Assembly (NCBI RefSeq): GCF_036227125.1
Contig: NZ_CP109435.1
Span: forward strand, 4,774,001-4,838,000
Reading direction: 5' to 3'
DNA length: 64,000 nucleotides
Source of the DNA: Streptomyces sp. NBC_01485
Lineage (GTDB): Bacteria; Actinomycetota; Actinomycetes; Streptomycetales; Streptomycetaceae
Part shown: positions 41,052-49,572 of the stretch, in pieces
Layout of the letters: each line of letters begins with the position of its first letter
How positions within the stretch are numbered: the first letter of the stretch is position 1
Made by a program: the position numbers and the translations under genes
The notes under the pieces: model-generated
What the model was told of the DNA's origin: nothing
The model's input: only the letters and a program-made list of their open reading frames with translations
Databases searched by the model: none

Positions 41052-42487
41052 GACGGGCGGACCACCTGGGTCATCTCGGCGTCGGGGTTGGAGGCGGGGG
41101 CGGGTGCCGGGCGGCGCGCCGTGTCGCTGATTCTGATCAGGATGCCGATCAGCGCCCAGTTGGCGATGACGGACGAACCGCCGTACGCCAGGAAGGGCAT
41201 CGTCATACCGGTCAGCGGGATGAGGCCCATCACACCGCCGGCGACGACGAACACCTGGAGGGCGAAGGCGCCGGAGAGGCCGATGGCGAGCAGCTTGCCG
41301 AACGGGTCGCGGGCGGCGAGGGCGGTGCGCACGCCGCGCTCCGCGATCAGGCCGTACAGCAGCAGGAGCGCCATGATGCCGGCCAGGCCCAGCTCCTCGC
41401 CGAAGGTGGCGAGGATGAAGTCGGAGTTGGCGGCGAACTTGATCAGCTCGGAGTGGCCCTGGCCCCAGCCGGTGCCGAGGGTGCCGCCGGAGCCGAACGC
41501 CCACAGGGCCTGCATGGCCTGCTCGGAGTGACCGCCGACGCCCTGCTGGGAGAGCGTGTACTCCTTCATCGGGTCGAGCCAGGCCTGGACGCGCTGCTGG
41601 ACGTGGCTCTCGAACTGGGCCACGCCGACCGCGCCGACCGAGGACATCAGCATGCCGAAGACGATCCAGCTGGTCCGCTCGGTGGCGACGTACAGCATGA
41701 TGACGAACATGCCGAAGAACAGCAGCGAGGTTCCGAGGTCCGTCTCGAAGACCAGGATCAGGATCGAGATGATCCAGACGACGATGATCGGGCCGAGGTC
41801 GCGGCCGCGCGGCAGGTAGAGGCCGAGGAAGCGGCGGCTGGCCAGGGCGAGGGCGTCGCGCTTCACCATCAGATAGCCGGCGAAGAAGATCGCGAGCACG
41901 ATCTTGGCGAACTCACCGGGCTGGATGGAGAAACCGGCCACCGAGATCCAGATCTTGGCGCCGTAGATGTTCTGGCCGAGGCCCGGCACGAGCGGCAGCA
42001 GCAGCAGGAAGATCGCGCCGACCATGGAGATGTAGGTGTAGCGCTGCAGGACGCGGTGGTCCTTGAGGAAGATCAGCACCACGATGAACAGCGCGATGCC
42101 CATCGCCGTGTAGAGCAGTTGCCGTGGCGCGGCCGTGCCGGCCTGCTGGGCCTGCTGCAGGTACTTCGACTGGTCGAGGCGCCAGATGGCGACCAGCCCG
42201 AGTCCGTTCAGCAGTGTGGCCAGCGGCAGCAGCAGCGGGTCGGCGTACGGCGCGAACTTGCGGACGACGAGATGGGCGACGCCGGCCAGCAGACCGAGGC
42301 CGAGCCCGTAGCTCAGGAGGCCGGACGGCACCTGCTCGTTGATGGCCAGGCCCACGTTGGCATAGGCGAAGACCGGGATGACGACGGCGAACACCAGCAG
42401 CGCGAGCTCGGTGTTGCGCCGGCTCGGCGTTCCGATCGAGCCGATCGTGGACGTGTGGTGCGTCGGCGAGTTGGTCGTACTGCTCAT
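41048..42487 (-). CDS. rodA: RodA/FtsW-type peptidoglycan polymerase (SEDS)
   Basis: 479 residues with about ten to twelve membrane helices. The SEDS signature is seen in FILATFGEELGLAGIMALLL (catalytic Asp/Glu region), VVAGGVMGLIPLTGMTMPFLAYGGSSVIANW and SIQPGEFAKIVLAIFFAGYL. It makes glycan strands from lipid II with PbpA. I chose the ATG 42487 (MSSTTNSPTHHTS); the frame is open 12 codons more. Being beside pbpA, pstP and FHA genes, it corresponds to RodA of mycobacteria rather than to divisome FtsW. Confidence 0.93.
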   Translation of the reverse strand: MSSTTNSPTHHTSTIGSIGTPSRRNTELALLVFAVVIPVFAYANVGLAINEQVPSGLLSYGLGLGLLAGVAHLVVRKFAPYADPLLLPLATLLNGLGLVAIWRLDQSKYLQQAQQAGTAAPRQLLYTAMGIALFIVVLIFLKDHRVLQRYTYISMVGAIFLLLLPLVPGLGQNIYGAKIWISVAGFSIQPGEFAKIVLAIFFAGYLMVKRDALALASRRFLGLYLPRGRDLGPIIVVWIISILILVFETDLGTSLLFFGMFVIMLYVATERTSWIVFGMLMSSVGAVGVAQFESHVQQRVQAWLDPMKEYTLSQQGVGGHSEQAMQALWAFGSGGTLGTGWGQGHSELIKFAANSDFILATFGEELGLAGIMALLLLYGLIAERGVRTALAARDPFGKLLAIGLSGAFALQVFVVAGGVMGLIPLTGMTMPFLAYGGSSVIANWALIGILIRISDTARRPAPAPASNPDAEMTQVVRPS

Positions 42488-42512
42488 CGTGACGGGGCCT
42501 CTCACGGCTTGC

Positions 42513-44021
42513 CTACTGCTCACCGCACCGCGAGACGACCTTCTGCTCTTCCTCCGAAAGGCTGGGGCCGGTGGTGGGAGTGGCGGTCGCGGATACGGAC
42601 GGGGACGCGGTTGCCGAGGGGCTCGGCGTTGCCTTGGACGTGGCCGACGGGGGGGTGGTTCCCGTGGTGCCGCCGGGCTTCGAGGGGGTCTTGCCCGCCG
42701 GAGCGGCGGCAGCCTGCTTCTTGCAGGCGGAGACCTGGACGGCCAGCTCGTCGATCTTCTTCTGGGCGGTGGGCAGGCTGCCCTCGGCGATCGTCGACTC
42801 GACCAGCTTCTGCTGGTACTCCGGGAGGTACTTGAGTTCGATCTCGGGGTGGTCCTTCTCGACCTTCGACAGCGACACCCAGGCCAGGTCCTGGCTGATG
42901 CCCCGGTACAGGGCGACGTGCTCGTCCTTGGTGCCGACGTAGTACTGCGTCTGCGTCCAGCGCCAGCCGCCGTACAGGCCGCCGCCGATCACGGCGAGCG
43001 CGAGCACGCCGTAGAAGGATCTCTTCAGCCACTTGCGCCCGGCCCGCGGTTTGACGAAGTCGTCGTCGGTGTAGTCGCCGAAGCCGTCGGTGGGGATGAA
43101 GCCGGTGATGTCGCCGCCGGAGCCGGGCGGGCCGAACTCGCCGCCCCCGCCGTGCCCGTGCTGCCTGCGGCCGAGGCCGGAGGCGCGGCCCGCGGGGGTC
43201 TGCATGATGCCGTTGTCGTGCGGTTGGAGCTGGTTCTCGGCGACCGCGCCGACCACGACCGGGACGTCGGACAACTGCCCGGCGAGGGTGTCCCCGGTGT
43301 CCAGGTCGAGGACGTCGGCGACGATGACGGTGATGTTGTCGGGGCCGCCGCCGCGCAGCGCGAGCTGGATCAGCTCCTGCACGGTCTCCTGCGGGCCCTG
43401 GTAGCTGGCGAGGGTGTCCTCGAGCGTCTGGTGCGAGACGACTCCGGACAGGCCGTCCGAGCAGATCAGGTACCGGTCGCCGGCGCGGACCTCCCGGATG
43501 GAGAGGTCGGGCTCGACGTGCTCGCCGCTGCCCAGCGCGCGCATCAGCAGAGAGCGCTGCGGGTGGGTGGTGGCCTCTTCCTCGGTGATGCGGCCCTCGT
43601 CGACGAGGCGCTGCACCCAGGTGTGGTCCTGCGTGATCTGCGTGAGCACGCCGTCGCGCAGCAGGTACGCGCGCGAGTCGCCGACGTGTACGAGACCGAG
43701 GCGCTGGCCGGTCCACAGCAGCGCGGTCAGGGTGGTCCCCATGCCCTCGAGCTGGGGGTCCTCCTCGACCAGGGCGCGCAGTTGGTCGTTGGCGCGCTGG
43801 ACGGCGGTGCCGAGCGAGGTGAGGACGTCGGAGCCGGGGACGTCGTCGTCGAGGGCGACGATGGTGGAGATGGCCTCGGAGGAGGCGACCTCACCGGCGG
43901 CGGCGCCGCCCATGCCGTCGGCGATGGCGAGCAGGCGGGGACCGGCGTAACCGGAGTCCTCGTTGCCCTCCCGGATCATGCCCTTGTGCGATCCGGCGGC
44001 GAAACGCAGTGACAGACTCAT
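42513..44021 (-). CDS. pstP: PP2C-type Ser/Thr phosphatase PstP
   Basis: Phosphatase that reverses PknB-type phosphorylation. The PP2C domain (about residues 1-240) has MIREGNEDSGYAGPRLL, IADGMGGAAAGEVAS with the metal-binding Asp, LVHVGDSRAYLLRDG, LICSDGLSGVVS and GGGPDNITVIVAD. After a linker, one membrane helix (SFYGVLALAVIGGGLYGGW) leads to an extracellular part with a Ser/Pro/Thr tail, about 180 residues. The start is the ATG 44021 (MSLSLRFAAGSHKG) with GAGG upstream. It sits between fhaB and rodA with short gaps. Confidence 0.95.
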   Translation of the reverse strand: MSLSLRFAAGSHKGMIREGNEDSGYAGPRLLAIADGMGGAAAGEVASSEAISTIVALDDDVPGSDVLTSLGTAVQRANDQLRALVEEDPQLEGMGTTLTALLWTGQRLGLVHVGDSRAYLLRDGVLTQITQDHTWVQRLVDEGRITEEEATTHPQRSLLMRALGSGEHVEPDLSIREVRAGDRYLICSDGLSGVVSHQTLEDTLASYQGPQETVQELIQLALRGGGPDNITVIVADVLDLDTGDTLAGQLSDVPVVVGAVAENQLQPHDNGIMQTPAGRASGLGRRQHGHGGGGEFGPPGSGGDITGFIPTDGFGDYTDDDFVKPRAGRKWLKRSFYGVLALAVIGGGLYGGWRWTQTQYYVGTKDEHVALYRGISQDLAWVSLSKVEKDHPEIELKYLPEYQQKLVESTIAEGSLPTAQKKIDELAVQVSACKKQAAAAPAGKTPSKPGGTTGTTPPSATSKATPSPSATASPSVSATATPTTGPSLSEEEQKVVSRCGEQ

Positions 44022-44161
44022 GCGCACCTCGCCCGTCGGCCCCGGGTACAGCCGGTCGTGTCGAGCCACACTGCCCACCCTCCGGTCGGGAGCACACCGG
44101 GGCCCTGGGTGCCGGCCGCCGCCGCGTGCTCGCTCCGCTCGCGCTCAGTCATGATGTAGCA

Positions 44162-44677
44162 CTACTTCCGCAGCTCGATGACGGTCTTGCCGATACGGAT
44201 CGGCGCGCCCAGCGGGATCGGTGTGGGAGTCGTCAGCCGCGATCGGTCGAGGTACGTGCCGTTGGTGGAACCCAGGTCCTCGACGATCCACTGGCCGTCG
44301 CGGTCCGGGTAGATCCTGGCATGGCGGCTGGAGGCGTAGTCGTCGTCCAGCACGATCGTGCTGTCGTGCGCCCGGCCCAGACTGATGGTCTGGCCCTGGA
44401 GCGCGACGGTCGTGCCGGTGAGGGTGCCCTCGGACACCACCAGCTTCGTCGGTGCGTTACGGCGCGTGCGGCCCGCGGCGGCGGGCTGCTGGCGCTGCTG
44501 CGGAGGCGCCTGTTGGCGCTGTGCCTGCTGGGCCCGCCCAGCCTCCCGGCGCGAACCGCGCTGGGTGACCCGCGTACCGAACAGGTCGCTGCGGATGACC
44601 TGCACGGCCACGATCACGAACAGCCACAGTACGGCCAGAAAACCCAGCCGCATGACCGTGAGGGTCAGCTCTGACAT
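44162..44677 (-). CDS. fhaB: FHA-domain protein FhaB (FipA)
   Basis: 171 residues. A single N-terminal membrane helix (LGFLAVLWLFVIVAVQVIRS) and a Gln/Arg-rich linker are followed by a C-terminal FHA domain that binds phospho-threonine. The FHA motifs are ISLGRAHDSTIVLDD, SSRHARIY and DLGSTNGTYLD. In mycobacteria the homologue links PknB signalling to FtsZ and RodA/PbpA. The ATG 44677 lies ten bases after the fhaA stop. Confidence 0.93.
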   Translation of the reverse strand: MSELTLTVMRLGFLAVLWLFVIVAVQVIRSDLFGTRVTQRGSRREAGRAQQAQRQQAPPQQRQQPAAAGRTRRNAPTKLVVSEGTLTGTTVALQGQTISLGRAHDSTIVLDDDYASSRHARIYPDRDGQWIVEDLGSTNGTYLDRSRLTTPTPIPLGAPIRIGKTVIELRK

Positions 44678-44687
44678 TGCCCCCGCT

Positions 44688-45584
44688 TCACCCTTCGGCT
44701 TGCCGGTAAATGATGGTGGTGCTGCCCACGACGATCCGCGAGCCGTCGCGGAGCGTAGCGCGGGTGGTGTGCTGTCCGTCCACCACGATGCCGTTGGTGG
44801 AACCGAGATCCTGGATCGTCGAGGGCGAACCGGTCCGGATCTCACAGTGCCGGCGGGAGACGCCGGGGTCGTCGATCCGCACGTCGGCCTCGGTGCTGCG
44901 GCCCAGTACGAGCGTCCCGCGCGAGATCTGATGGCGGGTGCCGTTGATCTCGATCCAGTGCCGGGCGCGCGACCCGGGCTGCGGGGCCCCGGCCAGGCCT
45001 CCGCCCGCGCCGCCGGGACGCTGGGCGCCTGCGGCGGGCGGGTAGCCGTAGCCGCCGGGACGGCCGCCCGCGGCGCCGGGCGGCGGAGCGGACGGCATGG
45101 GCGGAGCGGCGGCGGCGCCGGCCCCGGGATACCCGGGACCACCCGGGCCGCCGGGCCGTTGCCGGCCGCCTGCGGCGGGCGCCTGATCCGGTGCCTGCGC
45201 CTGGCTGCTGGAGGAGGCGAGCGTACGGCTGCGCACCCGGTACAGGCCGGTGTCGAGGTCTTCGGCCTTCTCCAGGTTGACCTTGATCGGTCCCATGAAG
45301 GTGTACCGCTGCTGCTTGGCGTAGTCGCGCACCATGCCGGCGAGCTCGTCGCCGAGCTGGCCGGAGTAGGGGCTGAGCCGCTCGTAGTCCGGCGTGCTCA
45401 GCTCTACGATGAAGTCGTTGGGGACGACGGTGCGGTCCCGGTTCCAGATCGTCGCGTTGTTGTCGCACTCGCGCTGGAGCGCGCCGGCGATCTCCACGGG
45501 CTGGACCTCGGACTTGAAGACCTTGGCGAAGGTGCCGTTGACCAGACCCTCGAGACGCTGCTCGAACTTCTTCAGGACTCCCAT
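44688..45584 (-). CDS. fhaA: FHA-domain protein FhaA with N-terminal DUF3662 domain
   Basis: 298 residues. DUF3662 domain at the N-terminus (MGVLKKFEQRLEGLVNGTFA to about residue 120), a Gly/Pro/Ala-rich linker (about 125-205) and a C-terminal FHA domain (LVLGRSTEADVRIDDPGVSR, RHCEIR, DLGSTNGIVVDG). In mycobacteria FhaA binds phosphorylated MviN/PknB and moderates peptidoglycan synthesis. It is the first gene of the minus-strand operon; the ATG has GGAGG six bases upstream. Confidence 0.94.
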   Translation of the reverse strand: MGVLKKFEQRLEGLVNGTFAKVFKSEVQPVEIAGALQRECDNNATIWNRDRTVVPNDFIVELSTPDYERLSPYSGQLGDELAGMVRDYAKQQRYTFMGPIKVNLEKAEDLDTGLYRVRSRTLASSSSQAQAPDQAPAAGGRQRPGGPGGPGYPGAGAAAAPPMPSAPPPGAAGGRPGGYGYPPAAGAQRPGGAGGGLAGAPQPGSRARHWIEINGTRHQISRGTLVLGRSTEADVRIDDPGVSRRHCEIRTGSPSTIQDLGSTNGIVVDGQHTTRATLRDGSRIVVGSTTIIYRQAEG

Positions 45585-46085
45585 GGGGCACCTCCTCCGT
45601 AGTGGCTGCCGTCGAGTGCCGTGCTGCTGACCGTGCTGACCGTGCTGCCTACCTGGTACTGCTTACTGATCGTATCCACGCGCCGGTGAATCGGCTGGTT
45701 CCCCCTGTCGGCCCCGTCGACGGGTGTCGACGCCCTCTTGCGCACCTGCCGCACACACTCGCTTCTGCCCAGGATCGTAAAGGCGGCCGTGGACCAGTGT
45801 CCCGCACCTGACTGTGCTCCTGGTCCGGCCCCTGGAGAGACGATCGCCATAGGTACGAGGTTGATACGTGAACCAGTCACCGCCGAGACGTACGACGTTC
45901 GCTACGAGGTTCCTACAGGTCCCGGACGCAGTTCGTGCGGTGCTCGCACGGGGCTGTCGACCGTCTCCCACCTGGTCCCTGCCCGCGAAAAAGGGATGTG
46001 AACGCACCCTGGACCGCGTGCTAATGTTCTGCATGTCGGAAGGCGCGCGGGCCGAAAAGCCCACAAACCCGAGGACACACCCAAT
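45585..46085. promoter_or_regulatory. region between fhaA and tRNA-Leu
   Basis: About 500 bases without a supported gene. It must hold the fhaA operon promoter on the minus strand. CGTGCTG/ACCGTGCTG repeats lie at 45618-45652. A TAATGT at 46022-46027 with GTGAAC 18 bases upstream is a possible tRNA promoter. Confidence 0.45.
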
Positions 46086-46172
46086 GCGCGGGTGGCGGAA
46101 TAGGCAGACGCGCTGGATTCAGGTTCCAGTGCCCGCAAGGGCGTGGGGGTTCAACTCCCCCCTCGCGCACCA
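46086..46172 (+). tRNA. tRNA-Leu (anticodon CAG)
   Basis: Class II tRNA with a long variable arm. The acceptor stem GCGCGGG pairs with CTCGCGC (one G-T), the anticodon loop is TTCAGGT, the T loop is TTCAACT and CCA is encoded. Confidence 0.97.
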
Positions 46173-46175
46173 GCT

Positions 46176-46210
46176 GAAAGCCCCACAGGTCTAGAACCTG
46201 TGGGGCTTTC
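46176..46210 (+). terminator. tRNA-Leu terminator
   Basis: GAAAGCCCCACAGGT pairs with ACCTGTGGGGCTTTC, a perfect 15-bp stem with a 5-base loop. Confidence 0.88.
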
Positions 46211-46441
46211 GCATGTTCCGGTGCGGGTGGTTGGTCGAGCGGGCTTGGGTGGCTGCGGTCTCAGGCGGTCCTGGGTGGTCCCAGATGGTCCGAGGTGGGT
46301 GATCGCTGGCCATGGTTGCTCACGGTGTGTGAGGAACATCTCAGGGTTGTGGTGGCCGGGTGGCGGGCTGTGGTGGGCCGTGACGGTTGGGGGTGGCTGG
46401 GGGTGTCAGGGGGAGGATTGGTCGGGCCGGGTTGTGGGCGT

Positions 46442-46455
46442 GTTTCACGTGAAAC
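46442..46455. promoter_or_regulatory. parS site
   Basis: Perfect GTTTCACGTGAAAC in an intergenic region. Confidence 0.95.
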
Positions 46456-46469
46456 GCCGGGGTGGGCAT

Positions 46470-46483
46470 GTTTCACGTGAAAC
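46470..46483. promoter_or_regulatory. parS site
   Basis: Second perfect GTTTCACGTGAAAC, 28 bases (centre to centre) from the previous one. Confidence 0.95.
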
Positions 46484-46626
46484 ATGAGGGTCGGTGGTTG
46501 GTCGGCTCTGGGTGGTGGGTGGTGGTGGGCTGGACGAACCAACGTCGGCTGAAGGCCGTACGGCCCAGGTGGTGAAGGACAGTTGCCGTGGTGGGAGGGG
46601 CTGCGCAGCGGGGGACGGTGAACGAG

Positions 46627-46653
46627 TTGTCCACATGTGGGGAGTTGTCCACA
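46627..46653 (+). promoter_or_regulatory. two perfect DnaA boxes
   Basis: TTGTCCACA at 46627-46635 and again at 46645-46653, same orientation, 18 bases apart, about 100 bases before the DUF2252 gene. Confidence 0.7.
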
Positions 46654-46749
46654 GGGGCTGCCGCTATTCGGCCGCCGGGCTGTACGGTCTGCACGAGTTG
46701 ATGATCGGCTCGTCGAGCCGACGTACGTACGTGTGCGGGGGAGGCGGTC

Positions 46750-48222
46750 ATGGCGACCGAGGCAGTCGATGGTGCCGGTACCGGTGTTGGTGCAGAGGTG
46801 GGGATCGGCGAGGCGCGCAGGCTTCCTCGGGTGCGTGGATTTGCCGAGTGGCCCGTCGAGCGGTCGGCCGAGGGGGCGGGACCGCGGTCGCCCAAGGATG
46901 AGGGCAGGGCGCTGCGCGGCAAGGTCGCGCGGTCGGTGCACGCCGTACTCGACCTGGACGCGTCCCGGCCGGACGCGGTGACGGCGGTCGAGGAGTCCAG
47001 CCAGGGCCGCATTCCGGAGTTGACGCCGATAAGGGTCGGCCGGATGGCGGCGACACCGTTCGCGTTCCTGCGTGGCTCGGCGGGGCTCATGGCGTACGAC
47101 CTGGCCCGCACTCCCATGACCGGGATCCGCGCCCAGATCTGTGGTGACGCCCACGCCGCCAACTTCGGCCTGTACGGGGACGCGCGGGGCGGACTGGTCA
47201 TCGACCTGAACGACTTCGACGAGACGGTCGACGGGCCCTGGGAGTGGGACCTCAAGCGCCTCGCCGCGTCCCTGGTGCTCGCGGGCCGGGAGGCCGGCGC
47301 GGACGAGGACACCTGCCGCAAGGCGGCCCACGGCGCGGCCGGTTCCTACCGTCGCACCATGCGGCTCCTGGCCAGGCTGCCGGTGCTGGACGCGTGGAAC
47401 GCCATCGCCGACGAGGAACTGGTCTCCCACACCGACGCCCACGACCTGCTGGGCACCCTGGAACGGGTCGCGGAGAAGGCGCGGGCCAACACCAGCGGCC
47501 GGTTCGCGGCGAAGTCGACCGAGCCGACGGAGAACGGCGGCCGCCGCTTCGTCGACGCGGCGCCGGTGCTGCGCCGTGTTCCGGACGCGGAGGCCGCCTC
47601 GGTGACCGCGTCCCTGGAGCAGTACCTGACCACCCTGTCCGAGGACCGCCACCCCCTCCTGGCCCGCCACGCCGTCCACGACGTCGCCTTCCGCATCGTC
47701 GGCACGGGCAGCGTGGGCATGAGGTCGTACGTGGTGCTGTTGCTGGACCACCGGGGCGAGCCGCTCATCCTCCAGGTGAAGGAGGCCCGCGCGTCGGCCC
47801 TGGTCCCGCACCTGCTGACGGCCGGTTTCGAGGCGCCGGAGGTGGACCACGAGGGCCGCCGGGTGGTGCTCGGCCAGAAGCGCATGCAGGTTGTCAGCGA
47901 CGTCCTGCTGGGCTGGACGACGGTCGATGGACGTCCCTTCCAGGTAAGGCAGTTCCGCAACCGCAAGGGCAGCGTCGACCCGTCCGCGCTCGCCGCCGAC
48001 CAGGTCGACGACTACGGCCGCATGACCGGCGCCCTCCTGGCCCGCGCCCACTCCCACAGCGCCGACCCGCGCCTGATCTCCGGCTACTGCGGCAAGAACG
48101 AGGAACTCGACGAGGCGATCGCGACGTTCGCCGTCGCCTACGCCGACCGTACCGAGGCCGACCACACCGACCTGGTCGCGGCGGTACGGGCGGGGCGGAT
48201 CGCGGCGGAGACGGGGGTATGA
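46750..48222 (+). CDS. DUF2252 family protein
   Basis: 490 residues, soluble. DUF2252 proteins resemble aminoglycoside-phosphotransferase/kinase folds, but no activity is established. Conserved blocks are RVGRMAATPFAFLRGSAGLM, ICGDAHAANFGLYGDARG (a kinase-like GDxHxxNF loop), IDLNDFDETVDGPWEWDLKR, VGTGSVGMRSYVVLL and LILQVKEARASAL. The loop followed by an LNDFDE metal-binding-like motif suggests a nucleotide-dependent enzyme. The ATG 46750 has GGGGAGGCGG upstream. It is preceded by two DnaA boxes and parS sites. Confidence 0.88.
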   Translation: MATEAVDGAGTGVGAEVGIGEARRLPRVRGFAEWPVERSAEGAGPRSPKDEGRALRGKVARSVHAVLDLDASRPDAVTAVEESSQGRIPELTPIRVGRMAATPFAFLRGSAGLMAYDLARTPMTGIRAQICGDAHAANFGLYGDARGGLVIDLNDFDETVDGPWEWDLKRLAASLVLAGREAGADEDTCRKAAHGAAGSYRRTMRLLARLPVLDAWNAIADEELVSHTDAHDLLGTLERVAEKARANTSGRFAAKSTEPTENGGRRFVDAAPVLRRVPDAEAASVTASLEQYLTTLSEDRHPLLARHAVHDVAFRIVGTGSVGMRSYVVLLLDHRGEPLILQVKEARASALVPHLLTAGFEAPEVDHEGRRVVLGQKRMQVVSDVLLGWTTVDGRPFQVRQFRNRKGSVDPSALAADQVDDYGRMTGALLARAHSHSADPRLISGYCGKNEELDEAIATFAVAYADRTEADHTDLVAAVRAGRIAAETGV

Positions 48223-48291
48223 GGAGGGTCCCCGGCGGACCGTGGACGGTGGGCAGCGTTGGTTCGGGTGGCGTTGGCCTAGGCTGGTCGG

Positions 48292-49089
48292 GTGACGACC
48301 CCCGAAGCTGAGCAGCCACGGCCCGAGGCGCGGCTGGAGCAGGCCGTGCGGGCCGCCGAGCAGGCGTTGATCGAGTTCGAGATCGCGGTGGAGACCTTCC
48401 GCGTCGAGGTCGAGAACTTCTCGCGGCTCCACCACCAGAAACTCGGTCCGATGTACGCCCGGCTCGACGAGCTGGAGGCGCAGATCGCCGAGGCCAAGGC
48501 TGCCCGCACCGGTGCCCCGGAGGACCTGCGCAAGGCCGCCGAGGCGCGGGCGCGGGTGCTGCCGATGCCCGGGGTCGAGGAGCTGTTCCACGGCTGGATG
48601 GACGGCGAAGGGCTGTTCCCGGAGGCTGCGGCGATGCTCACGGACCAGTCGGTCCGGCCCCCGGAGCGGGTGCGGCCCAGTGAGGGGGCTCGCAAGCTGT
48701 ACCGCGAGCTGGCCCGCAAGGCCCACCCCGACCTGGCGCAGGAGGATGCCGAGCGGGCCCGGCGCGAGGAGTTCATCACCCGGGTGAACGCGGCCTACGC
48801 CCGTGGCGACGAGGTACTCCTGCGGGAGCTGGCCGAGGAGTGGGCGGCCGGTCCGGTGCCCGCGGAGCGCAGCCCGAGCCCCAGCGAGGAGCTCTACGCC
48901 CGCCTCGAGTGGCTCGCCCAGCGCAAGGAGATGCTCACGCTGGTCGCCCGGGAACTGGAGGACAGCGCGATCGGCTCGATGCTCCGGATGGCCCCGGACG
49001 ACCCCGACCGTCTCCTGGACGAGATCGCCGACAAGCTTCTCGCCGACGTCGCCGCCCGCGAGACGGAACTCGCCGAGCTGGTGGGTTAG
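48292..49089 (+). CDS. J-domain-like helical protein
   Basis: 265 residues, highly charged and helical. Residues about 10-85 look like a coiled coil (LIEFEIAVETFRVEVENFSR, YARLDELEAQIAEAKAARTG). A central part holds a J-domain-like helix with the His-Pro-Asp triad in RKLYRELARKAHPDLAQEDA, followed by REEFITRVNAAYARGDE. J domains stimulate Hsp70 ATPases. The rest of the protein is not a usual DnaJ. The GTG start lies about 70 bases after the DUF2252 gene. Confidence 0.75.
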   Translation: MTTPEAEQPRPEARLEQAVRAAEQALIEFEIAVETFRVEVENFSRLHHQKLGPMYARLDELEAQIAEAKAARTGAPEDLRKAAEARARVLPMPGVEELFHGWMDGEGLFPEAAAMLTDQSVRPPERVRPSEGARKLYRELARKAHPDLAQEDAERARREEFITRVNAAYARGDEVLLRELAEEWAAGPVPAERSPSPSEELYARLEWLAQRKEMLTLVARELEDSAIGSMLRMAPDDPDRLLDEIADKLLADVAARETELAELVG

Positions 49090-49169
49090 GTCCGAGCTGA
49101 TGGGTTAGGGCTGCCGTGGTGGGTCGGCGGGGCCGTCTGGCCGTCCGTCCGGTCGGGTAGCGTCGGGGC

Positions 49170-49517
49170 ATGAGTTTCGGAGCTGGTGTGCCCACGGTCG
49201 AGGTCGGGGACCTCAAGGACGGCGACTTCCTGCTGGACGTCCGCGAGGACGACGAGTGGCAGGCGGGCCACGCCGAGAAGGCACTGCACATCCCCATCAG
49301 CGAGTTCGTCGCCCGCTACGGCGAGCTGACCGAGGCGGCTCCGCAGGACGGGCGGGTCCATGTGATCTGCCGCGCCGGCGGGCGTTCGGCCCAGGTCACG
49401 ATGTACCTCGTTCAGCAGGGCCTCGACGCCGTGAACGTCGACGGCGGCATGCAGATCTGGGCCGCCGCGGGACGCCCGGTCGTCACGGACGAGGGTCAGA
49501 CGGGCTTCGTCCTGTAG
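49170..49517 (+). CDS. rhodanese-domain sulfurtransferase
   Basis: 115-residue single rhodanese domain. The N-terminal LLDVREDDEWQAGHAEKALH and the active-site loop VICRAGGRSAQVTMYL with the catalytic cysteine are complete, ending with GLDAVNVDGGMQIWAAAGRP. It could move sulfur to cyanide, thioredoxin or an unknown acceptor. ATG start; convergent with the acyl-CoA dehydrogenase gene. Confidence 0.92.
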   Translation: MSFGAGVPTVEVGDLKDGDFLLDVREDDEWQAGHAEKALHIPISEFVARYGELTEAAPQDGRVHVICRAGGRSAQVTMYLVQQGLDAVNVDGGMQIWAAAGRPVVTDEGQTGFVL

Positions 49518-49572
49518 TCAGGCGGCAGTCGCGCATCGCCGCGCAGGGCGGGTGCATGTGGCTGGGCGTGGG

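Larger units (their letters stand above)
46211..46749. other. gene-free region with parS sites and DnaA boxes
   Basis: About 540 bases without a supported gene. It carries two parS sites and two DnaA boxes, listed separately, and the promoter of the DUF2252 gene. The stretch 46260-46440 is G-rich on the plus strand with no visible motif. Confidence 0.6.
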
